A DNA stretch of 64,000 nucleotides from Methylocystis echinoides (GCF_040687965.1 NZ_CP156084.1:2046501-2110500), one strand, 5' to 3'; numbered from the stretch's first letter, positions 7,163 to 16,452 are shown. Notes: generated from the sequence alone by a model not told the origin. Numbers and translations are program-made.

Positions 7163-10100
7163 ATGAATTATTTCAGCCGCGCAGAAGAGAGATCAGATGC
7201 GCCGGCGGGCGCATTTGTCGTTCACGACGCCGTGCCCGGTCGCCTGCGGCTGCGACATCCGGGCCTATGGAGGCGTGACGAACTCTGCGGGCGGGCCGCC
7301 GAGGCCTTGAAGCGGGTTCCTGGCGTCTTTGCGGTCAGGACGAACGCGCTGACCGGTTCCGCTCTCGTGAGATATGCGTTTCCGGCGACGGAGCGCCAGA
7401 TTCTTTCCGCGCTTGATTCCACCGTCACGGCGGCGGAGACGGCCTCGTCGCCGCCGCCAGGCGTTCCCGCGCTCGATTTCCCTTCGGACGACGTTGTGGC
7501 CCACGCCGCCCCGGTCCTGGAGCTCGTCGCGCGGCTGGAAACGCGGCTGGTCGAGGGATTGACGCTGCGAGGAGCGGCGGCGCGCGTCGCCAATTGGGGC
7601 CGGAACGAATTGCCGCGGGCAAAACCCCGTTCGGCCGCCGCCATTTTGGCCGAGCAGATGACCAGCCTGCCGATTGCGCTGCTCGCCGCCTCGGCGGCGT
7701 TGTCGGTCGCGACGGGCGGCGTGGCCGACGCCGTGATGATCGCCGCCGTGGTGCTGGTCAACGCCGGCATCGCCACGGCGACCGAACGGGAAGCGGACCG
7801 CACGATCGTCAACCTCATGGACGACGCGCCGCAGCAGGCCGTGGTCATTCGCGACGGATCGCGAAGCCTGATCGACCCTGCCGAGCTGACGGTGGGCGAT
7901 CTCATCCTCATCGAGCGCGGCGCGATGATTCCTGCGGATGCGCGACTGGTCGAGAGCGATGGACTGAGCGTCAACGAGTCGCCCTTGACGGGCGAAGCGC
8001 AGCCCGCGGTCAAGGATGCGCTGGCCCTGCTGCCCCCGGATACGGTCGTCTCGGACCGCCGCAACATGGTTTTCAGGGGCACGGCGGTCACCGGCGGCTC
8101 GGGCGCCGCCGTCGTCACGGCGGTCGGGCGGCGCACCGAGATCGGCCGGGTGCAGGAACTGCTCGGGGCCGTGCGCCCGCCGGAAACGCCGATCCAGCGC
8201 GAGCTGGGGGAGGTCGGGCGGGAGCTCGTGGCGATCAACGGCCTGATCTGCGCCTGTGTTTTCGGTCTGGGCCTGATGCGCGGTCACCCTCTTCTGCAGA
8301 CGTTGCGCAGCGCAATTTCGCTCGCCGTCGCCGCGATACCCGAAGGCCTCCCAGCCGTTGCGACGACGACGTTAGCCGTCGGCGTCCAGGACATGCGCCG
8401 GCGCAAGGTGCTGGTTCGCAAGATCGACGCGGTCGAGACGCTCGGGGCCGTCGAGATCGTCGGCCTCGACAAGACGGGCACGCTCACCGAAAACCGTATG
8501 GCGGCGGTCGCGGTCCACGTCGACGGCGCGGCCCTCGAATTGCGTGAGGGACGGTTGCTGCGCGACGGCGCGGAGATGGACGGCGCGCTGCGCGTTCAGG
8601 CGCGACGTCTGTTCGAAATTGCGGTCCTTTGCAGCGACGCCGTCGCGACGTACGGCGACGACCGCTTCGAGTTCGACGGCACGCCAACTGAAACCGCCCT
8701 GCTGGCGGCCGGCGTCGCGCTCGGCGTCGATCCGGTGGCGCTGCGTCTCTCGGCGCGGGTCCTCTCGACCGCCGCCCGCGGCGACGGACGCAAGCGAATG
8801 AGCGCCTTGCGCGAGACGGCGGAGGGCGCGCGTCTCCTTTGCGTCAAGGGAGATCCCGTGGAAGTGCTGGCGCGCTGCACGCGGCGCCTTTCCGCCGCGG
8901 GCGTCGTCACGCTCGACGAGCCGGCGCGCGCCGCAGCGCTCAGAGCCAATGAGCGCATGGCGGGCGACGCGCTGCGGGTCCTCGGCGTCGCATATTGCGA
9001 GGGCGGCGGAGATCTCCGCGACGAAAGCGATCTCGTCTGGCTCGGCCTCGCCGGCATCGCCAATCCCATCCGGGCCAGCGTGCGTCCGGCGCTGCAGCGA
9101 CTGCATCGCGCCGGCGTCCGGACGGTGATGATCACCGGCGACCAGAGCGCCACGGCCTTCGCCATCGCGCGCAGGCTCGATCTCAATGACGGCGGCGAAT
9201 TGCGCGTGCTGGAGGCGGGGCAGATCGCCAATCTTCGTCCCGAGCTGTTCGAAGCGCTGGCGGCGCAGCCGGACGTCTTCGCGCGCGTGAGCCCGGTCGA
9301 CAAGCTCAACATCGTCAAGGCGCTGCAGGCGAGCGGCCGGATCGTCGCCATGACTGGCGACGGCGTCAACGACGGGCCGGCGCTGCGCGCCGCCGACGTC
9401 GGGATCGCCATGGGCGGCGAAGGAACGGACGTTGCGCGACAGGTGGCGGACATCGTGCTCGCGAGCGACGACCTCGACGGCGTCGTCGAGGCGATCCGCC
9501 TCGGCCGCGCGACCTACGCCAATATCCGCAAGGTGCTGCGCTATCTCGTCTCGACCAACGCCTCGGAAACGTTCGTCATGCTGGGCGCGGGGCTTTTCAA
9601 TCTCCGCGAGCCGCTGACCCCTATGCAGCTCCTTTGGCTCAATCTGGCGACCGACGCCCTGCCGGCTCTCGCGCTCGGGCTCGAGCCGCCGGAAAGCGAC
9701 GTTCTCGAGCAGCCCCCGCACGACCCTGCCGCGCCGATCCTCGGGGCCGACGATTTCCGCCGCACGCTGCGCGAAGGCGCGGTGATGGCGAGCGCGGCGC
9801 TCATGGGCTATCTCAGCGTCAACGGCCTCGCCGGCGGGGCGCGGGCCAGCGCCGTCACCTTCCACGGACTGACCGTCGGCCAGTTGCTGCACGCTATCTC
9901 CTGCCGTTCGGAAACGCGGGGCGTCTCGAGCGAGATTCGCCGCCGGCCAAACCCGCGACTCTATGGCGGCGTCGCTCTGTCCCTGCTTTTTCAGGGCGCG
10001 GCGCAATTCTTGCCGCCCGCGCAGCGCCTCTTGGGGCTCGCGCCGCTCGGGCCCGGCGATCTGCTCCGCATCGGCGCGATTGCGATCGGCAGCTCGCTCC

Positions 10101-10186
10101 TGAACGACGTGATCGGCCGGGCTTCGAACCCCCGTCCGGGCGACGGGCGGCCTGTGCGCCACGATGGAGGACGGCGTGTCTCCTGA
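7163..10186 (+). CDS. P2-type cation ATPase with N-terminal HMA-like domain
   Basis: HAD-type P-type ATPase, 1007 residues, pumping a cation across the inner membrane. Residues 22-85 form an HMA-like domain with the H-x-x-P-G-R-x-R-L-R motif but no CxxC. The P2 (Ca/Mg/Na-like) core follows: TGEA actuator loop (SPLTGEAQP), IPEGLPA in helix 4, DKTGT with phosphorylated Asp436, and the GDGVND hinge (732-737). IPEGLP rather than CPC argues against a Cu/Zn P1B pump. The substrate cannot be told from sequence. The downstream MetK-like frame overlaps its end, so the two are probably co-expressed. Confidence 0.9.
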   Translation: MNYFSRAEERSDAPAGAFVVHDAVPGRLRLRHPGLWRRDELCGRAAEALKRVPGVFAVRTNALTGSALVRYAFPATERQILSALDSTVTAAETASSPPPGVPALDFPSDDVVAHAAPVLELVARLETRLVEGLTLRGAAARVANWGRNELPRAKPRSAAAILAEQMTSLPIALLAASAALSVATGGVADAVMIAAVVLVNAGIATATEREADRTIVNLMDDAPQQAVVIRDGSRSLIDPAELTVGDLILIERGAMIPADARLVESDGLSVNESPLTGEAQPAVKDALALLPPDTVVSDRRNMVFRGTAVTGGSGAAVVTAVGRRTEIGRVQELLGAVRPPETPIQRELGEVGRELVAINGLICACVFGLGLMRGHPLLQTLRSAISLAVAAIPEGLPAVATTTLAVGVQDMRRRKVLVRKIDAVETLGAVEIVGLDKTGTLTENRMAAVAVHVDGAALELREGRLLRDGAEMDGALRVQARRLFEIAVLCSDAVATYGDDRFEFDGTPTETALLAAGVALGVDPVALRLSARVLSTAARGDGRKRMSALRETAEGARLLCVKGDPVEVLARCTRRLSAAGVVTLDEPARAAALRANERMAGDALRVLGVAYCEGGGDLRDESDLVWLGLAGIANPIRASVRPALQRLHRAGVRTVMITGDQSATAFAIARRLDLNDGGELRVLEAGQIANLRPELFEALAAQPDVFARVSPVDKLNIVKALQASGRIVAMTGDGVNDGPALRAADVGIAMGGEGTDVARQVADIVLASDDLDGVVEAIRLGRATYANIRKVLRYLVSTNASETFVMLGAGLFNLREPLTPMQLLWLNLATDALPALALGLEPPESDVLEQPPHDPAAPILGADDFRRTLREGAVMASAALMGYLSVNGLAGGARASAVTFHGLTVGQLLHAISCRSETRGVSSEIRRRPNPRLYGGVALSLLFQGAAQFLPPAQRLLGLAPLGPGDLLRIGAIAIGSSLLNDVIGRASNPRPGDGRPVRHDGGRRVS

Positions 10187-11351
10187 CATGATTTTCACCT
10201 CGGAGTCGGTCACCCCCGGCCATCCCGACAAGCTCTGCGACCAGATCAGCGACGCGGCGGTCGACGCCCTGATGCGGGAGGACGAAAGCGCGCGGGTGGT
10301 CGTCGAATGCGCGCTGGCGACTGGGGTCCTGTTTCTCGCCGCGCGCTATGCCGCGGACGCGCGGGTGGACCTGCCCGCTCTGGCGCGCAAGGCGATCCAG
10401 GACGCCGGTTATACGTCCGAAGGCTTCGACGCGCGGAGCTGCTCGATCCTGACCAGTCTCGCCGAACTTCCGCTGGAAAGCCGGGAGCCGGAGCTCGCGG
10501 AAGATGACGAGGAGGCGATCGCGCGGCGCGTCGCGCATGAACAGGCGAATGCGTTCGGATACGCGTGCCGCGACACGGCGGAGCTCATGCCCGCGCCCAT
10601 CTATTTCGCGCACAAGGTGGCGAGGGCGCTGGACGCGGCGCGTCGCCATGGTTTCTCCGCGCTGTCGCCCGACGCCAAGACGCAGGTTTCCGTGCACTAT
10701 CGCGACGGCCGCCCGACGCGCCTGCACAGCCTGTCGCTCACCGTCGCCCTCGACGGCTCTGCAGGGTCGGAGGCCCAGGACCGGCTGCGCGCCATCGCGC
10801 TCGACGCTCTCTCGACGGGGGACATAATGCCGGACGCCCAGACCCGCGTCGTCATCAATGCCGGCGGCCCGCTCGAAATCGGCGGACCCGCGCGCCACGC
10901 CGGCCTGACCGGCCGCAAGATCGGCATCGACTCCTACGGCGAGATTGCGCGTCAGAGCGGCTCTGCGCTCTCGGGCAAGGACCCCTCGCGCATCGACCGC
11001 GCCGGCGCCTATGCCGCGCGTCACGCGGCGAAGAACATCGTCGCGGCGGGTCTCGCAGATCGCTGTGAGGTGCATCTGGCCTACGCCATCGGCCAGGCGG
11101 AGCCGCTGAGCCTCAGCGTCGAGACTTTCAACACCGGAAAGACGAGCGACGAGGCGATTGCGCGACGCCTGGCTGCGGTCTTCGACTTCCGACCCGCTGC
11201 GATCGTGCGGCGCTTCGGCCTGCGCCGGCGGGCGGCCGCCGCGGGGCCGAAAGGCTTCTATCTGCCGCTCGCGACCTATGGCCATTTCGGCCGCGCCGAC
11301 CTCGATCTTCCCTGGGAGACGACCGACCTGGCCGGGGCCCTGCGCAGCTGA
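10176..11351 (+). CDS. metK: Divergent S-adenosylmethionine synthetase (MetK family)
   Basis: MetK-family protein, about 391 residues. A GTG at 10176 is preferred because GGAGG lies 5 bases before it; ATG codons at 10164 and 10188 are alternatives. The N-terminal TSESVTPGHPDK (catalytic His), PDAKTQV, GLTGRKI, SGKDPSRIDR and C-terminal YGHFGR motifs are kept. The canonical GAGDQG-MFGYA loop is changed: here it reads AHEQANAFGYA, losing the Gly-rich gate. It may be a functional variant or a paralog with another role; an orthodox housekeeping metK would then lie elsewhere. It overlaps the end of the ATPase gene. Confidence 0.85.
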   Translation: MSPDMIFTSESVTPGHPDKLCDQISDAAVDALMREDESARVVVECALATGVLFLAARYAADARVDLPALARKAIQDAGYTSEGFDARSCSILTSLAELPLESREPELAEDDEEAIARRVAHEQANAFGYACRDTAELMPAPIYFAHKVARALDAARRHGFSALSPDAKTQVSVHYRDGRPTRLHSLSLTVALDGSAGSEAQDRLRAIALDALSTGDIMPDAQTRVVINAGGPLEIGGPARHAGLTGRKIGIDSYGEIARQSGSALSGKDPSRIDRAGAYAARHAAKNIVAAGLADRCEVHLAYAIGQAEPLSLSVETFNTGKTSDEAIARRLAAVFDFRPAAIVRRFGLRRRAAAAGPKGFYLPLATYGHFGRADLDLPWETTDLAGALRS

Positions 11352-11360
11352 AGAGACGTG

Positions 11361-11407
11361 GAAACGCCGCCGTTGTCGCTTATTGGGACGCCGCTTGGCG
11401 GCGTTTC
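11361..11407 (+). terminator. Inverted repeat after metK-like gene
   Basis: GAAACGCCGCC (11361-11371) pairs perfectly with GGCGGCGTTTC (11397-11407) around a 25-base loop, 10 bases after the stop codon. There is no T-run, so it is a weak intrinsic terminator at best; it could instead stabilise the 3' end. Confidence 0.4.
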
Positions 11408-11496
11408 AGAAAGTAATTCATTGTGACAGTCTCATGTGGAATAGATGACGCCCGCTTACGGCGGCGCTGAAAAATTCAAACGAGCTGGAGACGATC

Positions 11497-11694
11497 ATGC
11501 AAGACGAAAAAGGTCTCGAAACCCCTGACGTTGCGCGCATGCGCGCATGGCTCGAGGGCGTCGGCGGCAACATTTTCGTCGGGGACGGGAAACTCAAGTC
11601 GGTTAAAATATCCAAGAAAGGCAACAAGCTCACGCTTGTCGTGAAAAAGAACAAGAAGAAGGACAAGCTCGCAAACCAGCCGACGAACGCGTGA
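11497..11694 (+). CDS. Small Lys-rich hypothetical protein
   Basis: 65 residues with a good ribosome site (GGAGACGATC before the ATG). An acidic N-terminal half (DVARMRAWLEGVGG) leads to a Lys-rich beta-like C-terminus (KLKSVKISKKGNKLTLVVKK). No signal peptide or membrane helix. The pattern suggests a small nucleic-acid-binding or polyanion-binding protein, but no family was recognised. It sits 26 bp before the CYTH-CHAD gene and is probably co-transcribed. Confidence 0.6.
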   Translation: MQDEKGLETPDVARMRAWLEGVGGNIFVGDGKLKSVKISKKGNKLTLVVKKNKKKDKLANQPTNA

Positions 11695-11719
11695 CGGGCG
11701 ATACTGGGATCAGGGCGCC

Positions 11720-13273
11720 ATGGAGAGGAATGTGTCGACGCCTTCCCCGCTTGAGAAATCCGATCGGGAGGTGGAAGTCAAACTGGAAGGTTCGCCCGAT
11801 CTTTTAGCATCGCTCTTTGATCTCGAGTTGCTGGCCACGGCGACCGTTCGGCCGCGCGCGCAACGGCTGGTCGCCGCCTATTTCGACACGCGGGACGATG
11901 CGCTCGATCGCGCCGGGATCTCCTTGCGCCTGCGCAAGAACGGCGCGCGCTGCCTCATGAACTTGAAGTGGACGCTGCAGAAGAGCGACGGCTTCTCGCG
12001 AGGAGAAGTAGAAGCGCCTTTCCACGACGATCAACCTGACGTAAGCATTTTCGGACCGGAAATCTCCGAGAGAGTGATGCGGGCGACCGGCGGCGAAGCG
12101 CTGGTTCCGCGTTTCGAAACTCGCGTGCGTCGCCGCACGGCCGAACTGCGTCTCAGCTCCTCGGTCCTGGAGATCGTAATAGACGAGGGCGAAATCGTCG
12201 CGTCCGAAAGCCGCGTCAAAATTTCGGAGTGCGAATTGGAGCTCAAGGACGGCGACCCGGCGACGCTCTTTTCCTTCGCGGCGCAGCTGACGATGCGCGC
12301 GGGGTTGAGGCTCAACCCGTCGTCGAAGTCGCGGCGCGGCTTCCTTCTGGCCCGGGGAGAAAAGCCGGCGGAAGTCAGAGCCACTGGGCTGCAGTTGGAG
12401 ACGGCGGCGTCGATCGAAGACGCCATGCGCGCCGTAATCCAAGACTGTCTCACGCAATTTGTCGAAAACTGGCCGGCGTTGCTCGACCGCGACCTCCCCG
12501 AGTCGGTTCATCAGATGCGGGTCGCTCTCAGGCGCCTCCGCGCGGCGCTCGGGCTGTTCGAGAAGGCGTTGCCCGGCACCGGTTTCAAAAGGTTCCGCGA
12601 AGACGCCAAACGCGCGGCCAATGCGCTCGGGCCGGCGCGCGATCAGGACGTGTTCATCGCGCTTGTTTCGGAGGGGCCGCTCAAAGCGTTTCCCGCCGAG
12701 CCCTCTTTCCAGGCGCTTCTTGCGGCGTCCTCGGCAGAACGTCTCGACGCCTATCGAAAGGCCAGGGAAACGATCTGCGCCCCGGAAACCTCCCGCTTCG
12801 TGCTCGAGCTGCAGGCCTTCTTGGCGTCGCGAGGCTGGCGCAATCAACTCGGAACGGATGATCTCAAGAAACTCGGGCGCCCCGCGCGAAGCCTTGCGGA
12901 CGAAGCGCTCGAACAACTCTACAGGCGCGCGCGCAAGCTTGGGAAAGAGTTGATGGCGGCCGAACCCGACCAGCGCCACCGTCTGAGGATCATCCTAAAA
13001 AATTTGCGCTACGCGTCGGAGTTTTTCGCCTCGCTATATGAGGCGGCGGGCGTCAGGAAATTCGCCAAAGCTGCGGGCGCGCTTCAGGACGCGCTCGGCG
13101 CCCACAACGATTCGGTCTCCGCCGCGAGATTGGTGGCGCAAGCAGCCGCGCCGTCGACGTCGCCGGCCGCCGGGATCGTCATGGGCTGGTGCGCCCGCGA
13201 AATCACCAGCCCCGAGCCGTACCTGAACGATCAATGGCTCGCTTTCAAAAGCGCGCGCTGTTTCTGGAGATAA
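11720..13273 (+). CDS. CYTH-CHAD domain protein
   Basis: 517 residues. The N-terminal CYTH domain (about 18-205) opens with the E-V-E-V-K-L metal/triphosphate motif and has the YFDTRDDALDRAGISLRLRK signature, pointing to an inorganic triphosphatase or similar triphosphate-tunnel enzyme. The C-terminal CHAD domain (about 235-515) has the conserved basic helices (SVHQMRVALRRLRAAL and RHRLRIILKNLRYASEF) that bind polyphosphate. Together these suggest polyphosphate or tripolyphosphate metabolism. A GTG at 11732 behind GGAGAGG is an equally good start. Confidence 0.9.
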   Translation: MERNVSTPSPLEKSDREVEVKLEGSPDLLASLFDLELLATATVRPRAQRLVAAYFDTRDDALDRAGISLRLRKNGARCLMNLKWTLQKSDGFSRGEVEAPFHDDQPDVSIFGPEISERVMRATGGEALVPRFETRVRRRTAELRLSSSVLEIVIDEGEIVASESRVKISECELELKDGDPATLFSFAAQLTMRAGLRLNPSSKSRRGFLLARGEKPAEVRATGLQLETAASIEDAMRAVIQDCLTQFVENWPALLDRDLPESVHQMRVALRRLRAALGLFEKALPGTGFKRFREDAKRAANALGPARDQDVFIALVSEGPLKAFPAEPSFQALLAASSAERLDAYRKARETICAPETSRFVLELQAFLASRGWRNQLGTDDLKKLGRPARSLADEALEQLYRRARKLGKELMAAEPDQRHRLRIILKNLRYASEFFASLYEAAGVRKFAKAAGALQDALGAHNDSVSAARLVAQAAAPSTSPAAGIVMGWCAREITSPEPYLNDQWLAFKSARCFWR

Positions 13274-13360
13274 GGGCGAAAGCAGGCGATGGCCATGGAC
13301 GACCTTGTCGCCAAAGCGCGCGCCAACTCTCGAGCGGGACCAGCCCATCGCGCAGCCTTT

Positions 13361-13525
13361 CTATGGCGCCGGCGCCACGATGACATGTCGCCGCGTGAGG
13401 CGCCCGTATATGCCGAACAGGATGATCAGACCGCCCGCGACGAGCAGAAATTGACCCGTCGCTCCCTCGCTCGCAAGGCCATGGATCAGCAACGCCGTTC
13501 CGATTAAACGCAGGAGGATTTCCAT
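13361..13525 (-). CDS. Small two-helix membrane protein
   Basis: 54 residues starting at the ATG at 13525, with GGGGCGTGAG upstream. It is almost entirely hydrophobic: helix 1 MEILLRLIGTALLIHGLA, helix 2 GQFLLVAGGLIILFGIYG, then a short basic tail. It lies 4 bp after the 72-residue membrane protein on the same strand, so the two are likely co-translated. Function unknown. Confidence 0.55.
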   Translation of the reverse strand: MEILLRLIGTALLIHGLASEGATGQFLLVAGGLIILFGIYGRLTRRHVIVAPAP

Positions 13526-13529
13526 TTTC

Positions 13530-13748
13530 TCACGCCCCTTGCGGTGTCTCTGCTTCTTCTTTTTTGCCGGCTGCGAGCAGCAGGCTGAAAAAGGCGCCGA
13601 GCGGACCAACCACCAACAAGGCGAGCAGCGCCGTTTGCGGTTGGCTATCGATACGATTGGACAGGAACTCGAGTGAAAGCGCGCCGAGGCCCGCGCCGTT
13701 CAGATAGCCGACAATCATGTCGATGAAGATGGCGAAGGCCTTCGGCAT
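13530..13748 (-). CDS. Small membrane protein
   Basis: 72 residues with a good ribosome site (GGGAGG about 5 bases before the ATG). Two hydrophobic segments (FAIFIDMIVGYLNGAGLGAL and ALLALLVVGPLGAFFSLLLA) and a charged C-terminal tail (KKEEAETP). It groups with the 54-residue membrane protein and, further upstream, the HMA-like and DUF5132-like proteins. No known function. Confidence 0.6.
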   Translation of the reverse strand: MPKAFAIFIDMIVGYLNGAGLGALSLEFLSNRIDSQPQTALLALLVVGPLGAFFSLLLAAGKKEEAETPQGA

Positions 13749-13877
13749 TGTCGTGCCTCCCGGTCAACCTGACTCGGCGCGGAAACGAGCTGGGAATTTC
13801 GCGCTTGCAAGATGACATGCGGATGACAAATGCGAAGGAGACGTCCGCCATAGGTCGACGGACCTCGCGCAGACAGG

Positions 13878-14315
13878 CTACTCCCCGTCCGTCGTGGCGT
13901 CGTAGCGCCAGAGGCCGCCGAGGTTGCTTGCATACCAGAGCAACGTCAAAGCAGGCGGGACAATCTTTTCCCGGGACATCTGCCATAGAGCAAGGCCGGC
14001 GAGCGCAAGCGCGACGACGAGCTTGGGATCGAATTCGACCTTCGGTTCCGGGCCGGGCGCGGCGGGCGCTGAGCGCAGGTCGAAAAGCCCCGCGTTGCGC
14101 GCGGCGTCGGCGAGTTCATCGAGCGGGCTGAAATGGGCGATTAGAACGCTTCCGGTCAGGGGTCGCGTTTCAACGTCGAAGACGCCCGGCAACGATGCCA
14201 AGCCGCTTGCGACGGAGGCAAGAAAGTCGGCGTCGCCCCGACGATCGGGGAGGCGGAGTCGCGTGCGACCAGGCATGGCGTGCGCAATTTGGGCGGCAGG
14301 CAGTTCCATGTTCAT
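13878..14315 (-). CDS. Stand-alone HMA-like (HMA_2) membrane-linked protein
   Basis: 145 residues. The first 80 residues form an HMA-like ferredoxin-fold domain with HAMPGRTRLRL near the start, the same H-x-x-P-G-R-x-R-L-R motif as the N-domain of the P-type ATPase at 7163. A hydrophobic segment (LVVALALAGLALW) and a second weaker one (PPALTLLWYASNLGGLW) follow. There is no CxxC, so classical Cu binding is unlikely. The ATG overlaps the stop of the upstream gene (ATGA). Its shared motif suggests a role together with the ATPase. Confidence 0.78.
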   Translation of the reverse strand: MNMELPAAQIAHAMPGRTRLRLPDRRGDADFLASVASGLASLPGVFDVETRPLTGSVLIAHFSPLDELADAARNAGLFDLRSAPAAPGPEPKVEFDPKLVVALALAGLALWQMSREKIVPPALTLLWYASNLGGLWRYDATTDGE

Positions 14316-14662
14316 GGTGAGGCCCCTTCCGCGCGGCCTGCGGCGGCGGCCTCAGCTTCTTGCGCAGGCGTCTCGGCCTTTGGCTTTTCTTCCGCCTTTT
14401 GCGCGCCGTTTGGCGCTCTCTTCGCGGCCCCCGCCATGGTCGCTGCAAAAATATCGGCGGCGGCCTCGCTCTTTGCTTCGGCGAAAAGATCCTCTGCCGC
14501 CTCCATCAACTCCGCGCCCTGGGTTCGCGCCTCATGATAAGCCATGATGGCCGCCTTGAGTGCGGCTTTGGCTGCGGGCCGCGCGCGGCTGCCCTGGCGC
14601 GTCAACAAGATGGTCGCGGCGGCGCCAGTCAACGCGCCCAATGCAAATCCCCAGGGCTTCAT
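14312..14662 (-). CDS. DUF5132-like membrane-anchored Ala-rich protein
   Basis: 116 residues from the ATG at 14662. An N-terminal glycine-zipper helix (MKPWGFALGALTGAAATILL) anchors it, followed by an Ala/Glu/Lys-rich amphipathic helix (AAKAALKAAIMAYHEARTQ, then EDLFAEAKSEAAADI) and a disordered tail. The pattern resembles DUF5132-type proteins, often found beside HMA_2 proteins; this is recognition by pattern, not by search. It is translationally coupled to the HMA-like gene. Confidence 0.65.
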   Translation of the reverse strand: MKPWGFALGALTGAAATILLTRQGSRARPAAKAALKAAIMAYHEARTQGAELMEAAEDLFAEAKSEAAADIFAATMAGAAKRAPNGAQKAEEKPKAETPAQEAEAAAAGRAEGASP

Positions 14663-14848
14663 GAGTGAGAATCTCCAAAGGAGGCGAGTGTCGTTCGTTA
14701 GAGGCGAGGATACAGACCTTTGGCGCGGGCTTCCCGCCGCGCCGCGAGAGGAGGGCGCACCGTCCGATGGGATTATGAAGGTTTTTTGACAGTTTTCAAT
14801 TTCCCCAACGACGCTCACTTTCGCCGAGCCGCGCTTTTTTAATGGAAA

Positions 14849-15888
14849 ATGTCGAATGCTGTGGGAAAAGACGCGGGGCTTCAGATAGAACGACAAGACA
14901 TGAGCGACGCATCGCCTGCTTCTCACCTCTCCTCGAACAATATCTCGGATTACCTCGTGTCGGTCATCCCGCTGGGCGCCGACTGGGAGACCGCCGGACA
15001 GGCCCGGCTGCGGTTTCTCGGCGAGCGATATGAAGACGCCTCGCATGTCTTTCTGCTCACGAAGGAGAGTCGTCTCGCCGGCATCGTCGCCATGAGGGAC
15101 CTGCTCGCGGCCGCGGAGACGACGCCGCTCCTCGCCATTGCGCGAGACGCCGATCCCTATGCGTCTGTCTCGACGATGATCCCGTCGACGCCGCGGGGCA
15201 GGCCATTCATGCAGGCCTGTCCATTCTCGCGGTCTGCGACGCGCAACGCCGGCTGCTCGGCGCGATACCGGCGCGGGCCCTGATGACCATTCTTCGAAAC
15301 GCGCACATTGAAGATCTCCACCATATGGCCGGGATTTTGAACAAGTCGGAGGCCGCGAAAGAGGCGCTCACCGCGCCGCCGCACCGGCGCGCGATCTATC
15401 GGCTGCCGTGGCTTCTCGTCGGCATGGCTGGCATGGCGGTTTCGACCGGGCTGATCTCGCGCTATGAGACATCGCTCAGCGCGCATGTCGCCGTCGCCTT
15501 TTTTATGCCGGCGATCGTTTATCTCGCGGACTCGGTTGGAACGCAGTCGGAAGTGGTCGTGGTGCGCGGCCTGTCCTTGACCGACTCCGCCCTGCTGCCG
15601 CTGTTTTTCGGAGAGCTCGGCACGGGCGCATTGCTCGGCTTGATACTTGGATGCCTGGCCTTTCCTGTCATCTGGTTCGCTTTCTCGAGCCTCGGCCTCG
15701 CCGCGGCGGTCGCAGTGGCCCTCGCCGTCGCCAGCACAATCGCAACCGCCTTCGGGTTTATGATGCCCTGGCTTTTCGCCCGGCTTGGGTATGACGCAGC
15801 GCTTGGCTCGGGGCCGGTCGCAACGGTCGTGCAGGATTCCTTCTCGCTGCTAACTTATTTCGTCGCAGCGTCGATGTTCGTGTTCTAG
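14849..15888 (+). pseudogene. mgtE: MgtE-type Mg transporter, frameshifted and lacking N domain
   Basis: The first frame (14849-15283; a better start is the ATG at 14900) gives CBS-domain sequence up to DPYASVS near 15170. From there family sequence continues in another frame (DDPVDAAGQAIHAGL, then ILAVCDAQRRLLG) directly into the MgtE membrane part (LPWLLVGMAGMAVSTGL, NVGNQS-like SVGTQSEVVVVRGL) ending at 15888. A single-base deletion near 15171-15178 explains this. The cytoplasmic N domain of canonical MgtE is absent. A restart at 15283 could yield a membrane-only protein, and a sequencing error is possible. Confidence 0.75.
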
Positions 15889-16161
15889 AGGGCAGGTCGT
15901 AAGCATTCGCCTGCGGCGCCTTCCTGACATTCGCCGCGCCGAGTGCAAAGTTTGGCGCGTGCGCAGCTTTGGCGCAAGCTGAGTCGGAGCGTCAGCTCCG
16001 GGCGCAAGGATTATTCAGCCCTGACCCGCCGCCACGCCGCCATGAGGATTTCGCGGCTCTGGTCGTGCAGCCGCTGGGCCATGCGCTAATTATTCGCAAG
16101 GCCTCTCGGCGATGCGGGCGGAAGAGCGGTCAGGGCGAGCCATTTCAGAAGGGTCGATCGG

Positions 16162-16305
16162 ATGCTTCCGTCCAGGAGCAAACTCATTCCCGTCTTATTC
16201 TGGATCGGCTTCGTAGCTCTTGGATTCTTGACGTCCTTCGCCGCCCCGAACAACACACGCCCGGACGACAATGCCTATGTCGCCGGGACGGGCGGCAGGA
16301 GATAG
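16162..16305 (+). pseudogene. Remnant of an HlyD/EmrA-type membrane fusion protein
   Basis: A 47-codon frame begins with one transmembrane helix (LIPVLFWIGFVALGFLTSF) followed by NTRPDDNAYVAG. Helix plus T-x-D-D-A-Y-V-x-G is the hallmark start of HlyD/EmrA adaptor proteins (normally over 300 residues). It ends at a TAG just after this motif, and adaptor sequence does not clearly resume. Taken as a 5' gene remnant; a genuine 47-residue membrane peptide is the alternative. Confidence 0.45.
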
Positions 16306-16452
16306 CGGATCGCCGTCAAGTCTGGCCGAGGTCGAGGCTTATGATCCTCGGGTCTTCTCATAAGCCAACGTGCGCCAACGCACGTTCGAGCCGCGCGCGT
16401 TCATTTACGTTTGTTCATCGAGAGACGGAAGAGATTCAGGCGGGAGCCGATC

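Noticed and set aside
8372-10231. Long open frames antisense to the first P-type ATPase and the metK-like gene
   Set aside because: No recognisable domain, composition typical of antisense shadow frames, and no ribosome site.
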